From: Cristatella mucedo
Lineage: Eukaryota > Bryozoa > Phylactolaemata > Cristatellidae
Length of the DNA: 50,500 nt
Assembly (NCBI GenBank): GCA_009760855.2
Contig: WPIO01000009.1
Location: 312,001-362,500 of the forward strand
Reading direction: 5' to 3'
Shown here in pieces: positions 11,285-40,165 of the stretch. The stretch's first letter is position 1, and each line of letters starts with the position of its first letter. Under the pieces are notes generated by a model, which ran no database searches, was not told the origin of the DNA, and saw only the letters and a program-made list of their open reading frames with translations. The translations under genes and the position numbers were made by a program.

Positions 11285-11476
11285 GTCGTGTTAAATTAAA
11301 AATTAAATTCTAGCTGATTTAACAGCCTCTTTTGCATAGCGACAGAAGATCCTTTACGGCTATCAACACCACTTGCAGTGGCGATACAAGACTATCCGCC
11401 GCAGGAATCGAACCCGTGACCTCGGGACCGAGGTCGTGAAAAGAACCACCTTACCTAGTGTGCCGTCACGGCTCAC
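11285..11476 (-). mobile_element. SINE S1 copy 1 (tRNA-derived)
   Basis: On the minus strand the head has a B-box (GGTCACGGGTTCGATTCCTG, at 11401-11421) preceded by an A-box-like GCACACTAGGTAAGGTGG. A body of about 110 bp follows, with CCGTAAAGGATCTTCTGTCG and GCTGTTAAATCAGCTAG, and an A/T-rich end. The same body recurs at about 25670-25866 and 49803-49992. Confidence 0.75.
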
Positions 11477-11714
11477 ATTAGAATATCAGGCCGATCAATA
11501 AGTGAAGTCCGCCTACGCAAAACGCGTTCGGTAATCCGAAAGGAAACGCGCTCCCTATTAGGGTTCCACGCGCTTTCCGCCCTCGCTCGGTTTTCGTCGG
11601 CGACCGCGGCGAGGTTCGTCTGCGGCTGTCTGCACAGGCGCACAGAACGCTTACTTCACCTGCGCCACGCTGACCCTTCATTTTCTATTTAACCGCTTAA
11701 TCGATCCGGGAAGA

Positions 11715-12290
11715 GGGGTGACTGCACTGGCTACCAGTCAAGCAACGGATCGACTTCAAGGTTTTGTAGCTCACTTTTAGGTCCCTTCTGCTTTGGCTCC
11801 AGCCTACCTATCAGATCTACTGCCATACCAGGCTAAGCATCGTACCACTCGCCTTTCGGAATCTAACTGTTTACCTATACCTCGCACAAACCTCAAATCT
11901 TTGGAGACCGTGCCTTTAGTTCTTATGCTCCCAAAGCCTGGAACTCACTCCCGGCTTCCGACACGACATCCCACTGACTTGACCACATTTAAAAAGAAAT
12001 AAAAAGCGCACCTATTTATGACCACATTTAGTGGGTCCCTGTGATTCGTCCTTTATGTGCTTATGCGTGCTGACACTGTGCATGCTGCCACTAACCATAC
12101 TTGCATGTATGACCCGGTGCAAATCACTCCTAACCATGTTATTCATTTTTTTTATCAAGCATGATACCACTCAGCATAGGATCGTCTTTTCTTTGCAGCA
12201 AATGTAAAGCGCCTAGAAAGAGATTGAGTTCTCTGAGGGCGCTTTATCAAGTGTAATATTATCATCATTATTATTATTATTATTATCGAC
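11715..12290 (+). mobile_element. LINE-A 3' end copy
   Basis: This 5'-truncated copy starts in the C-terminal domain (the CTGGCTACCAGTCAAGCAAC block) and keeps MAPAYLSDLLPYQAKHRTTR. It then has the 3' UTR, the hairpin (AAAGCGCCTAGAAAGAG ... GGGCGCTTTATCAAG) at about 12206-12250 and an (ATT)n tail to about 12285. It lies directly upstream of the first recognised WSC exon. Confidence 0.87.
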
Positions 12291-12331
12291 TAGCTCAAAA
12301 CTTTTTACAGCGGCGATGGGCTATTGACTAA

Positions 12332-29971
<17,640 letters not shown>

Positions 29972-30000
29972 AACATAACTGGACACAATGACTCATCAAG

Positions 30001-30006
30001 AATAAA
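30001..30006 (+). promoter_or_regulatory. Polyadenylation signal AATAAA
   Basis: A canonical AATAAA 30 nt after the TGA of exon 10. It implies a very short 3' UTR; a GT-rich region follows (TGAGGTTTTCGGCGATAGTT). Confidence 0.65.
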
Positions 30007-30019
30007 CAGCTGAGGTTTT

Positions 30020-30945
30020 CGGCGATAGTTTTATTATAGGCCGTAATGCCTGGCTACTTCTTGGCAATGCCAGTCATCTGGATCTCTGAAAATCACGCCC
30101 CTATTAATGGTTCGCTGATTTCATATTTTGGCTAATCTCCATAATTAGATGAGGCCATTGAAAAATTTGCTGGAGGCCAATCGCACCACTTGCAGCAACC
30201 TTTGCCGTTCTAGGCATTGCGTTTGTGAATCCGTGTTTTGAGTATGACCTGTGGCTCACTCTCCGAGATTCAGGAGTGAGTTTTGGTTCTGCCCCCGACT
30301 TGTCACTCGCTGAGTGCATTAGAGAACCATCGGAGGCAGATTATGCAAGGATTGTGTCACTTTATCCTAATCGTGAGTGACGGAAACCATTACATCCGTC
30401 TAACAATAGACAAATACCGCTAGTAAATATCGTATGCACTAGGTCCGTGGCTGGACCAGTTCATGCGACCGGCTTTGCATATCATTTTTTAGTGCCCCTT
30501 TGGACACTCCGAGACTTTGGGAAAACTCTGTATATTTCTCTTTTCTGCTTATTAGTCAAAATGCATTTTGGAACTTTTGTTGGTGAAAAATAGAAACCAC
30601 TAAAAATGGCAATATTGTATTAACGAATTTCGCATCTCAGCTTGTTGGTTCTTGCGTTTACCTATTCATCTTTAAGACAGACAGGAGCCACTGAGCCTAC
30701 GAGCAGCACTGCTACACGCATATTATTAGACTGTGCTAGAATTCATTGTACTCAGAAGACTGGTAACCGTTAAAATATCGTGCATAAAATAGCTTATAAT
30801 AGCAATAAAAATAAAAGCTCTAGTACATTCGCATAGTCCTCCAAGATCACTTAATCTAGCTCTTGGCACTAAATGATATGCTGAAAAGATGTAGCGTCAA
30901 TTGGTCAGCGATAAAATGAGAAATACCAGCATACGTAAGCAAGCA
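30020..30945. other. Intergenic, no feature seen
   Basis: AT-rich. A minus-strand short frame at 30104-30319 has no recognisable domain. Confidence 0.5.
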
Positions 30946-31140
30946 AAAGGCAACTCACTTGGACGTAGTGAGTTCTGTTAGGAACACGTGTCTTTTTTTA
31001 GCTTCTTTTGTAATGTCGCCATGTCAAGGATTTTGTTTATGACTGTTGAGAGTTCGCTTCAGGCTTTAAGAGCATAGTAACTGAATGCACGGTTCCGAAA
31101 GGATTTGAGGTCAATTTGAGGCACCGCTTCACGACTAATA
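30946..31140 (-). mobile_element. LINE-A decayed fragment, minus strand
   Basis: The plus-orientation text TTCAGGCTTTAAGAGCATAG ... GCACGGTTCCGAAAGGATTT and TAGCTTCTTTTGTAATGTCG match the reverse complement of the LINE-A coding end. A partial (ATA)-rich tract follows. Confidence 0.6.
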
Positions 31141-31299
31141 ATAATAATAGTCTGACAATAACAATGAAAATAATAATATTAAGACTACTGTGCTAATCTT
31201 ATTTGATTTTTAGTAGACTACAGTTGTCATCATATTTATCTATAGTCCACTAATAATAATACCTTAAGCCTTTAATTTAGTGAGGACATGAGCCACGAG

Positions 31300-31720
31300 A
31301 TTTAATTAATCGGCCAATTTTTGCAATTTTGCACATGTGGGGTAATGCGATTATCAAAATTGATATTAATGTCACCCATCACGACAAAGGAGTAATTTGT
31401 TTATTACAGCATTGAAACGAGATCGGAGAATTGTAATAGAAGCTAGTCTTGACGAGTGGGTGGTATTAGATTACTGCCACCATTCGCAGCTTACGTTTAT
31501 TGAAAGTCAATGCAAGAGATTCCAAGCAATCATTTCTAGGCTTCGATAAGACTAGAAATGGTTTGAAGTTTCTAGTGGAGCTATTACAAAAATGGCTGCA
31601 CCATCATATCCGTCTTTATTGATGTCTGGTTTGGAAAGAAGAAGACGCTTGTGATGGTGGTGTCAGTCATTGGGGAGCATTTTTCCGATACCAGCCTCTC
31701 GGCACGTCGAGCTGCCCGTT
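31300..31720 (-). mobile_element. APE endonuclease fragment of a LINE, minus strand
   Basis: Minus-strand frames read SFVVMGDINI followed by NFDNR (about 31340-31395), which fits the core motif of the AP-like endonuclease of non-LTR elements (x-GDFN-N). A KPDINKDGYDGAAIFV block lies at about 31590-31640. Several stops are present. It is the only endonuclease remnant seen for the LINE-A/B type. Confidence 0.55.
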
Positions 31721-32099
31721 AGCGTCGGCTTGTCTTGGCTATTTCGCAAGTGGTTCTCAGTTTATAGTCCGCAGCCATGCTCATAGTTGGTAATAGCGGG
31801 GCATTTTACCTTGGGGAAGTTTTTGTTTGACGCGACGTATGTTGACTTGTTACTTTACCAAAATAAAGATGCACTATATCTCAATTCGCTTTAATCATTA
31901 ACTTTAATGTTTTGTGTGGGACTGGAAAAGTAAGAAGTTGAGGGAAATTATTTCTGATAGAAGTGTTTCGCTATTTTTTACTCAACCTCTGCTTTATAAT
32001 CTCATTTCACTGACTGTGGGACAGAGAATTATATTGGTTTAGCTGTTAAGATACCACAAACTTCAGCTGTAAAGATGGTTCTGGATACTTGATCAAGCT

Positions 32100-34950
32100 T
32101 ATAGAATGTTCAAAGATGCTGAAGGCTCCATATGTTTCTTATGCAGATTTTGAATTTTCATTCTCAGCAGTAAGAAAAGAAGATACATCTGATAAGAGCA
32201 AAAGGATTTTACCGAGGAGTTTATCTGTCAACAAATTCGATGCTCCGGTTCTTATGCTATAGTTATAATATAATATCGGTAGTTACAATAAAAATGATAA
32301 TAATGCACTTGATAAAGCGCCCTCGGAGAACTTAATCTCTTTCTAGGCGCTTTACATTTGCTGCAAAGGGAAATGCAATTGAATAGTGAGTAAAATCCTG
32401 CTTGATAAAAAAACAAAATAAATAACATGGTTAGGGGTGACATGCACAGGGTCAGCATGCAATAATTAATTCTGAAGGAGAAATAATAATGCTTGACCTG
32501 TTAAGAGAACCTGATAGTTTTCAGAAAACTTTATTTAGCATAATGAGAGTGAAAAAAATTAAGGGAGACCTTACTGAGCTTTATGAGACGTATTCGATGA
32601 AATATCTAGGAGTGCAGAAGTAAGGGAATCATGTGAAGTGAGTAAAGTGAGTCTCGTATGCGAGAAAAAATTGAACGGTAATAAATTTGTTAACTTTTGT
32701 AGATCACTGTCTCTTAACTGACAAGTAACGCCCGGTACTGTTCACGGTGCTTGTAACTTAAACTATAAAGTTGTGATAGAAAGATATGCTACCAATATTC
32801 ATTAATAATCATCGCGGGTATGACTCATTGGATTGTTCAAGAAATAGGAGATACTAACTTGAAAAAGAATGTTCATCGTTAAAAGCATGGAGAAATATCT
32901 AGGTATTGAAATTGGCAGAATTAATTTCAAGAATTCGGTGCAAATAATGAATTGTACCTTATATGACTATCTGAAGAATCTTAAATTATCTGGCAGTACG
33001 TTTTCAGTAACTGGATTTCAGTTTAGTAACTATGAAGAGTCCGAGTTTTAGTTACTAACTAGAAAGGAAATATACCCATATGATTACATGAATGGAAATG
33101 AAAGATTTAAAGAAAAGTTACCAATTATTGAATTGTTATATTAATCTTTGAATGGAAAGGGGACACGCACGGGTAGGCACGAGCTCATAAGCTCAAAAGG
33201 TTTAGAATGCATTCAGCATCAAAGATATTGGTGGTTATCATGACCTACTTATATTTAATTATATTTAATTTTTAGATCTTGTATTGCTAGCTGATGTAGT
33301 TCAAGCATTTAGAAACTTGATGCATTCGCATTAGCAATTAGATCCAGCTTACTTTCTAACAACTCCTCACCTGACTTTGGTGGCTGGTTTAAGGTATACT
33401 AAGTTCGTTCTAGAACTACTTACCAATGTTGAGCATCATAATTTCGGGCAGAAGGCTATTCGAGGAGGCACTGATAAGTTTTAACTAGCTATGCTGAGGC
33501 TATTAATGAATTGTGTCACGATTATGAAATAAAAATTTAAGTTATGGCTAGTATATTTTTATTTTATTAATCTCTTCAAGATGGGCAATGTCTAAGTAAT
33601 TACCTAGTGGTGGGTTCAGGTTCTTATCTAAAAAAAAAGGGATAAGTAAACATTTTGATAAGATACTAAAGTTTCGTGAAGAATCTCCTACAGGATATTT
33701 CTTCGAGGCAGATATTAGTTGCAATAAGGATAAGCATGATCACTATTCTTATTGTCCACTACTTCGAAATAGGAGGATGGTTACAAAATAAGAATGTTTT
33801 AAATATCAGAACAAATTTACAACAGGGAGTTACAAGACAGAGAAGCTTGTTTTGGACCTAATCCAAAAGACTAGTTATGTGATTCATTATTGCAACTTGC
33901 AGTTTTGTCTAGAACGTGGTGATTTAACTGAAGTTCATGAGATATTATAGTTCACTTAGAGAGATTGGCTAAAACCATGCATTGAAAACGACACCAAGAT
34001 GAGAAACGGCTCTAAGAATGATTTTTAGGAGGACTTTTTCAAGTTGCTCAAAAGACTTCCTTTGGTAAGACTACGGAAAACGCTAAAGAAGGAAAAACAA
34101 TGTTTTTAAAAGGAATCAGCTAAAAAAGAAGCATTGGCTGAAAAAAGAAAGAGAAGCTGAGATTTTGCCTAGAAATATTTTTTCAAAAAAAATGTAATAG
34201 CTATAAAGAGTAGGAAAGCATTTGGAAAGCTTGGTAAACCTATTTACGTTGTATTTTTAATCCTGTATTGGTCAAAGTTGTTAATTCAGAGGTTGTACTA
34301 TGACACAATGAAAAATGTTACGGGTGTTGATTTTACTTTCGCTTATACGGATTACGACTCTTTAATCCCGCAAGTTACTACTGAAATTATCTATAAGGAT
34401 TTCGAAATCTTTCCTCATAAATTAGATCTAATTAACTACCCAAAGTATCAATCTATTTGGCAAAATGGAAAGGTTCCGAAAATCTTAAATGCTAATGATA
34501 AGGTAAAAGGTAAGTTTAAGGATGAAGTGCCTGGTAAGTTCAATGAAAAAAGATGGAGAGACAAGCAAATCTACTCTCAGGGAAAGTATAAAACTATAGT
34601 ATAGGCGATAGTATATTCTTAAAGCCAAGGATGTATTCATTATTGATACATGAGCAGTCTACAGATGGCTCCTTTGTTACAAGCTCTTACGCTAAGAAGG
34701 CTATAGGTGTGAAAAATTGCATTGTAAAGAATGATGATTCTCATAAAGACTTTACTGAGTGGCCATCTAATGAGAAGAGCATTACACGATATCAGGTTGG
34801 GGTTCCAAATTTCAAACTATACGGTGTGCAAAATTAATCAAAAGAAGATTTCACTCTCAGCATCATTTGAAAGTAAGCGCTAGTATGTAGACTTTTGTAT
34901 GCCTACACTCACATTTGCTCACTATAGGATTGAAGAAGCTAAGAGACATT
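32100..34950 (+). pseudogene. Protein-primed DNA polymerase B pseudogene (Polinton/Maverick-like)
   Basis: AT-rich coding remains in the order of a pPolB: exonuclease motif I as YADFEF (32140), the exonuclease II area (KYLGIEIGRINF at 32890), RKEIYPYDYMNGNERF (33065), LLADVVQAFRNL (33280), KAIRGGTDKF (33455), the pre-palm block SYVIHYCNLQFCLERGD (33870), a KNDF-type block (34015), motif B as FGKLGKPIYV (34222), and the metal-binding motif C as YTDYDSL (34344; usual form YTDTDSL). C-terminal MYSLL and SYAKKAIGVKN blocks run to about 34830, with traces to 34950. Many stops and frameshifts; a LINE-A tail is inserted at 32285-32465. It fits Polinton/Maverick or adintovirus-type polymerases. No integrase, ATPase or capsid gene was recognised. 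Confidence 0.87.
32285..32465 (-). mobile_element. LINE-A 3' tail inserted in the polymerase pseudogene
   Basis: On the minus strand: TGCATGCTGACCCTGTGCAT, the 3' UTR, the hairpin (AAAGCGCCTAGAAAGAG ... GAGGGCGCTTTATCAAG) and a short A/T tail toward 32285. About 180 bp, strongly 5'-truncated. The insertion is younger than the polymerase gene it splits. Confidence 0.9.
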
Positions 34951-35079
34951 GAAGAAACCCTGGGTATTGCAATACATGCGAGGGTATTACGTGTTACTAG
35001 CAAACATTCCAACGTAACTTTCTTCTTATTCTTTTCTAACTTTACAGGCTTCTTCAATTTGTTTACATTATTATTCTAA

Positions 35080-35500
35080 ATACCTTCTAGTGCCATCCAA
35101 CAGAGTGAAAGATATGATTGCTACATATTTGCCTCTATTTGATCTGAAGCACACACCCATGTTTCCTGTTGTGTTAGCTTCCGACAATTTAACGTTCATA
35201 GAATTTTGAGAATGATTACACTCTCACAATTTTTCTATCAAATTGTTTGTCTTATCGCAATCTATATCATCTATTAGCGATTGTAGCCATTTTCTATGGT
35301 GAAGTAATCAGACTATTCTATTAAGTAGATCATTCTTCTTAACTATGCACAGCATTAGATATCTATTAGTTATATTAATGCTACATTTTATTGTATCTCC
35401 AGCACGCATCTTAAGTGGACCTCTCGCTTGTTCAACAAGTGATATTAGTTTACCTGTTTCACTATCATATGATACTGAATATTTGATTTTTTTTCTACTT
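35080..35500 (-). other. AT-rich coding remnant, minus strand, unidentified
   Basis: Minus-strand translation gives two open stretches separated by stops: KYSVSYDSETGKLISLVEQA with ARGPLKMRAGDTIKCSINIT (about 35360-35490), and MGVCFRSNRGKYVAII (about 35115-35160). The composition resembles the adjacent polymerase remnant, so it may be another gene of the same element, pointing the opposite way. I do not recognise the family. Confidence 0.4.
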
Positions 35501-35689
35501 CATCCATCTTATTATATGATTAATTTTTTTTTCAAAAGGGTGTTACTGGTTAGATTGCGGCCGCCATAGGTATGCTTATGGTCGTTACAAGATTAGCTGT
35601 GAGAATCCTGGGAAATGTGACATTTGTGCTTATTAATTTCCTGTTCATTTTCACATAATATTTTATTGTAAACAATTTTTTCTCAGTAT

Positions 35690-36400
35690 AGGAAGATATA
35701 GAGCTCGTAAATAAGATTCACAAGAATATTACAGACCAGAACTTTAATTTACTTTTAAAACAGTTGATTTAAGATAGCCTCATTGAAATACCAATAAATT
35801 ACGTAGATCGCTTAGCAGCCGTATCTGAGTTATACATAGGTATTTATAAGTAGCATGATGCTGTATATTTTGATAGGAAAACGTTAGACAAGATGTTGAG
35901 TCATTCATAGAGTCTAATAAAGTAGAAAATATTGACTCATCTTTAAACTTTAATTTTTTTACATTGTATATATGAAGAGATGGATTTATCTTTAAAGATT
36001 TACAAGATTATGAGTAGCGATAAGACTAGATATCTCCTTAATAGAATTATATCTTCAGCCACTCAATTGAGATGTGCTGTCGCTGACTTCGGCGTGCCTG
36101 GTGATCCTAGGGTTTGCTGTCTTACTAAGTTACCACGAAAGTATATCGATGATTTGTTATACTTTGACGTACGTATAACATTAGTAGTAATGTTGAAACA
36201 TCGCTGCTAAGCATAGTTTCTTCAGCTTTAACCATCGCACCCGTCACATCCCCTACCCCATCGTTCGTTTAGTCCTACATTGCGTTATAGGATAGAAAGC
36301 AATACTACTCGTGGTGTTAGCAGTCATCCGTCGCGTGCCTATAATCGTTCTTCTAGACTTGAATTTAGCCCTATAAAGGTTTATAATTTAAAAGGACGTA
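35690..36400 (+). other. AT-rich coding remnant, plus strand, unidentified
   Basis: The frame reads EDIELVNKIHKNITDQNFNL and PINYVDRLAAVSELYIGIY, then a 76-codon open part with MDLSLKIYKIMSSDKTRYLL and GVPGDPRVCCLTKLPRKYID, then LEFSPIKVYNLKGRRR. Stops interrupt it. Codon use and AT content match the polymerase pseudogene. Possibly a structural or accessory gene of the same element; no family recognised. Confidence 0.4.
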
Positions 36401-36534
36401 GACGATAGGTGCAAGATTTATTCTAACAATTATACTGATTGTATATATGCTTCAACTGATGATACGTTTGGTTTTGCAACAGGAGCTAATATTCCTGATC
36501 TAGATACCTAACTGAAAATTTTGCTAGGACTGCA

Positions 36535-36747
36535 CTAAAATCCTCTATCACAATAACAAGGCTCACGTCTACAACACTCGCTAGTATTCTCGTAGTATTC
36601 CATCTTCCTCTCAGTAATAATGGAATTAAAATTTTCAATCAAGTATTTAGCATGCTTCATTGTCTTAGCATATTGAGTATCCTTATAGTTCTTATAACTT
36701 AAATAAGATCGAGGAACTTTAGAATGAGTCCTTTTGGAATAGTGCAA
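36535..36747 (-). other. Small AT-rich open segment, minus strand
   Basis: About 70 codons, Lys/Tyr-rich (SKVPRSYLSYKNYKD) with a C-terminal cysteine cluster (SECCRREPCYCDRGF). There is no ATG at the start of the open frame. It is the last AT-rich coding-like piece before the LINE-A copy at 36826, and its relation to the Polinton-like element is a guess. Confidence 0.25.
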
Positions 36748-36825
36748 ACTCCAGATTCATACATAATTGCTGCCTTTCCATATCGCCTCAGAACATTACA
36801 TTAGTTTTCCATAATCCACCTAATA

Positions 36826-37776
36826 ATAATAATAATTCACTTGATAAAGCGCCCTCAGAGAACTTAATCTCTCTCTGGGCGCTTTACATTTGCTGTAAAG
36901 TGAATTGCAATTGAATGGTAAGTAAAATCATGCTTGAAAAACAAGCGAAATGAATAATATGGTTTGGGGTGACATGCACAGGGTCAGCATGCAAATGTGG
37001 TTAGTGGCAGCATGCACAGTGTCAGCACGCATAAGCACATCAAGGACGAATCACAGGGACCCACTAAATGCTGTCCTAAATAGGTGTGCTTTCAAGTTAT
37101 TTTAAATATGGTCAGGTCAGGGGATGTTCTGACGCAGGTCGGGAGGGAGTTCCAGGCTTTGGGAGCATATGAACTAAATGCACGGTCTCCAAAGGATTTA
37201 AGGTTTGTATGAGGTATTTCTAGACTGTTGGATTCCGAAAAGTGAGTGGTAAGATGCTTGGCCTGATGGGGTAGTATATCTGACAGATAGGCTGGAGCCA
37301 TAGAATGAAGAGATCTAAAAGTGAGCGACAAAACCTTGAAGTCAATCCGTTGCTTGACTGGTAGCCAGTGCAGGTCGGCGAGAAGTGGAGTAATGTGGCA
37401 ACTGCGACGCTCACGACAGACAAGCCTAGCTGCAGAGTTTTGCACCAGCTGCAATCGCCTGATCGCACATGCTGGTAGGCCAGGAAGCAGTGAGTTGCAG
37501 AAGTCGAGACAGGATGTCACAAATGCATGGACCAACTTAGATGTGGTATCTTTATCTAAACAAGCCCGAATTTTAGCAATGTTATGAAGCTAAAAATAGG
37601 TGGATTTGACTGTGGAGCTGATATGGTCGTCTAACGAGAGGTCGCTTTGGAATATGACACCTATCGAGCTGAATATCACTGTCAAATTCCATGTCTCGTA
37701 TACTTATAGAAAACTTTCCTTTAAATGAAAATAAAACATCGCCCTTCAGTTGCAGATCCTCGTAACCTATAGGCAT
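36826..37776 (-). mobile_element. LINE-A copy, minus strand, well preserved
   Basis: An open frame of about 147 codons on the minus strand (37535 to 37092) covers FVTSCLDFCNSLLPGLPACA, ADLHWLPVKQRIDFKVL, SLTFRSLHSMAPAYLSDILP and SSYAPKAWNSLPTCVRTSPD. Upstream frames (37776-37582) give the thumb-linker part. The 3' end has the full hairpin (36850-36895) and a TAATAATAATAAT tail. Its terminal 95 bp are nearly identical to the isolated tail at 41203-41302. Confidence 0.92.
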
Positions 37777-39085
37777 TTACTGCCGTACAACGCCATCCTT
37801 CTGCTACCACATGTAGTAATGCAATCTTTTAATAAAAACATGTTTATACCGCACGACTGAGGTTCCTCAAAATCAGGTTTAAACTGGTGTGATTTCCGCA
37901 GTCATGCGGTAAAAAAACACATGCTTTTCGCCTTCACCTCGCGCGGCGGCAGCCCTCGTCCCGCGGTGCGGCCTTCACCCCGCGGTGGTGGCCTCACCCT
38001 CACCTCGCAGCGGCGGCGGCCCTCACCCTCACCACGATGGAGCCGCCACGCTCGACGACGAGGCGCGCGCGAAGGAGACTGCCTAAACCCTGCCCCTCCC
38101 CCTTCCCCCTGCCCTCCCTCGTTCGTGCGGTGAGGCTGCCGGTCGCGAAAGCTTGCGTTCACGACGCTCGGTCGACGGCCCTCGCATGCGGTCTCCCGCG
38201 TCCGCGATAGCTGTCGATCGCGCGAGAGCGAAGCCGCGCGCGCGCGCAGCGTCCGGCGGCAGCTCGCTGCGCCGCCGGACGCGGCCGAGGCGCATGGGAC
38301 TGGGCTCGGCGGGCGGCTACGCACCTGCCCGGGCGGGAGCGGGCAGGACTCGATCGGCGGCCACTGCAGCCGCGACGCCGGAGAGCGCTTGCAGATATCT
38401 CGCCCTGAGGGCGAGATATCTCCCTACGCTCCGGCGGCGGCGAGCGGTCGTGACGGCCGGCGAGGCGTCCTCCTCGAGGCCACAACGGCGGCGGTCGTTT
38501 GCCTTTGCAGACCTGGATGACTACCACTTTGGCTACTTCACAACGGTCGCCCTGTAATCGCCGGCCTCGCTCACTGTGCGCCGGGCACGTTTGGCCTGCG
38601 GCCGGCCGCCCACCAGCGCGTCACACAATTTCGTCAGAGGAGACAGTCGTATTCGGGTACCACGAACAACTGCGATACACCTGCCGTTTCCAAAATAAGC
38701 ATTGCGCAAAATGGGACTTCAAGTCCACTTTATAGACAGCGGTGCTTTGAGCAGCGCCCGCCAAATGTCGTGCAGTTTTGCATCAAACATCGCCTTCCTA
38801 AACTCGGCGAGTGTTCTTTCGCAATGCACACGCTGGCTCAAAGCGCCCTCGCACTCGCGCGAGCTAAACATCGCAGATAGGCCACTCGCAATTGTGCATA
38901 TGCTGCGCACGATCGGAGCTTGGCTGGTGACGGATCACGGGTCAATTTGCCTTCGCATATGAGCTACAAAAGCCGCTGTATACGTTCGACAAACATAGCA
39001 ACAGCCTCCAATTGACGTCCCCCCCCCACGAGTGGCAGCAACGCTTGCATCGAGCGGCTTGAAACAAGGCGGCCCGGAATGCCTT
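37777..39085. other. CpG-rich block, no supported gene
   Basis: Very CpG-rich from 37910 to 38620. Long frames on both strands are Arg/Ala/Pro-rich and overlap, typical of chance frames in GC-rich DNA. A plus-strand acceptor-like TTTGCCTTTGCAG at about 38511 precedes a short frame ending at 38557, but no partner exon is visible. A palindrome is listed separately. Confidence 0.5.
38393..38421. repeat. Perfect short palindrome with 1-nt centre
   Basis: Arms AGATATCTCGCCCT and AGGGCGAGATATCT flank a single G. Fourteen paired bases inside a CpG-rich block. Confidence 0.95.
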
Positions 39086-39089
39086 TCAC

Positions 39090-39119
39090 ACCCTCTCTCT
39101 CTCTCTCCCTTTCTCTTTC

Positions 39120-39199
<80 letters not shown>

Positions 39200-39215
39200 C
39201 CTCCATTTCTCTCTT
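39090..39215 (+). repeat. (CT)n microsatellite
   Basis: About 125 bp of CT repeats with some TTTCT and CCCT variants at both ends; frames across it are artefacts. Confidence 0.96.
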
Positions 39216-39565
39216 CCCCTCTCCCGGGGTCACACGCTTCTCCTTGAAGCACTCATCATTTGTAGCCCGATTGACTGAGATCACGACACATGCAAACCTG
39301 CAGGCTATGCCTTTCGAGCAGTAACCAATTCCTGCCTCGTTAGCGTAACAGTCGATGCCAGTGTAGAGATCAAGTAATCGGAACAATTTCCAGCAGCTGC
39401 CGGCGCCTAGCAGACGCCAGTCGGCGTCTGCTTCTTCTGTGTTTGCATCGCCAGGCGCCCGCAGCCTGCTCGACCTTGGCCGTCTCGATCTCACACGTGT
39501 GACTGCCGCCAAAAAAAATCTGGGCAGCGCACAGTCACCCACCCAACGCCCTCATCGATCGCTCT

Positions 39566-39962
39566 TGCCTCGCCTCGCCTCGCCTCGCCTCGCCTCGCCT
39601 CGCCTCGCCTCGCCTCGCCTCGCCTCGCCTCGCCTCGCCTCGCCTCGCCTCGCCTCGCCTCGCCTCGCCTCGCCTCGCCTCGCCTCGCCTCGCCTCGCCT
39701 CGCCTCGCCTCGCCTCGCCTCGCCTCGCCTCCTCGCCTCGCCTCGCCTCGCCTCGCCTCGCCTCGCCTCGCCTCGCCTCGCCTCGCCTCGCCTCGCCTCG
39801 CCTCGCCTCGCCTCGCCTCGCCTCGCCTCGCCTCGCCTCGCCTCGCCTCGCCTCGCCTCGCCTCGCCTCGCTCGCCTCGCCTCGCCTCGCCTCGCCTCGC
39901 CTCGCCTCGCCTCGCCTCGCCTCGCCTCGCCTCGCCTCGCCTCGCCTCGCCTCGCCTCGCCT
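39566..39962 (+). repeat. (TCGCC)n pentanucleotide array
   Basis: About 79 tandem TCGCC units over roughly 397 bp, almost pure, with two phase slips (near 39730 and 39870). Every unit holds a CpG. All three frames on each strand stay open in repeat phase (LASPR or GEARR peptides), which explains the overlapping 222- and 147-codon frames here; these are not genes. Confidence 0.98.
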
Positions 39963-40019
39963 CTTTGAAACAGGACACCTAGATTACGAGCAGATTCAAC
40001 AGGATGTATGCAGGCAGAG

Positions 40020-40165
40020 CCGATTTAGAGCGTTAGCCTTTCCAGTATCTGAATCACACTTGGTATACCCTAAACTAGAAAGTTGGTTTTGTCGTCATTC
40101 AATTTAAAATACTGTGCTGCCAACCATATGCAGATGTCAGACTTAGCAAAATTTGTTTGGTTTCT
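40020..40165 (-). mobile_element. LINE reverse transcriptase fragment, minus strand
   Basis: The minus strand reads DICIWLAAQYFKLNDDKTNF and a GIPSVIQ block, the thumb region of LINE-A/B reverse transcriptase. Short and with a stop. Confidence 0.6.

Noticed and set aside
11395-11476. tRNA gene
   Set aside because: A/B-box-like blocks are present, but no acceptor stem or cloverleaf. The same sequence recurs with a common body, so it is a SINE head.
35555-35566. GCGGCCGC site in AT-rich DNA as a cloning-vector scar
   Set aside because: An 8-bp site alone is not evidence; no vector sequence surrounds it.
39439-40107. 222-codon LASPR-repeat protein and its minus-strand GEARR counterpart
   Set aside because: Both arise from the TCGCC pentamer array, which is open in all frames.
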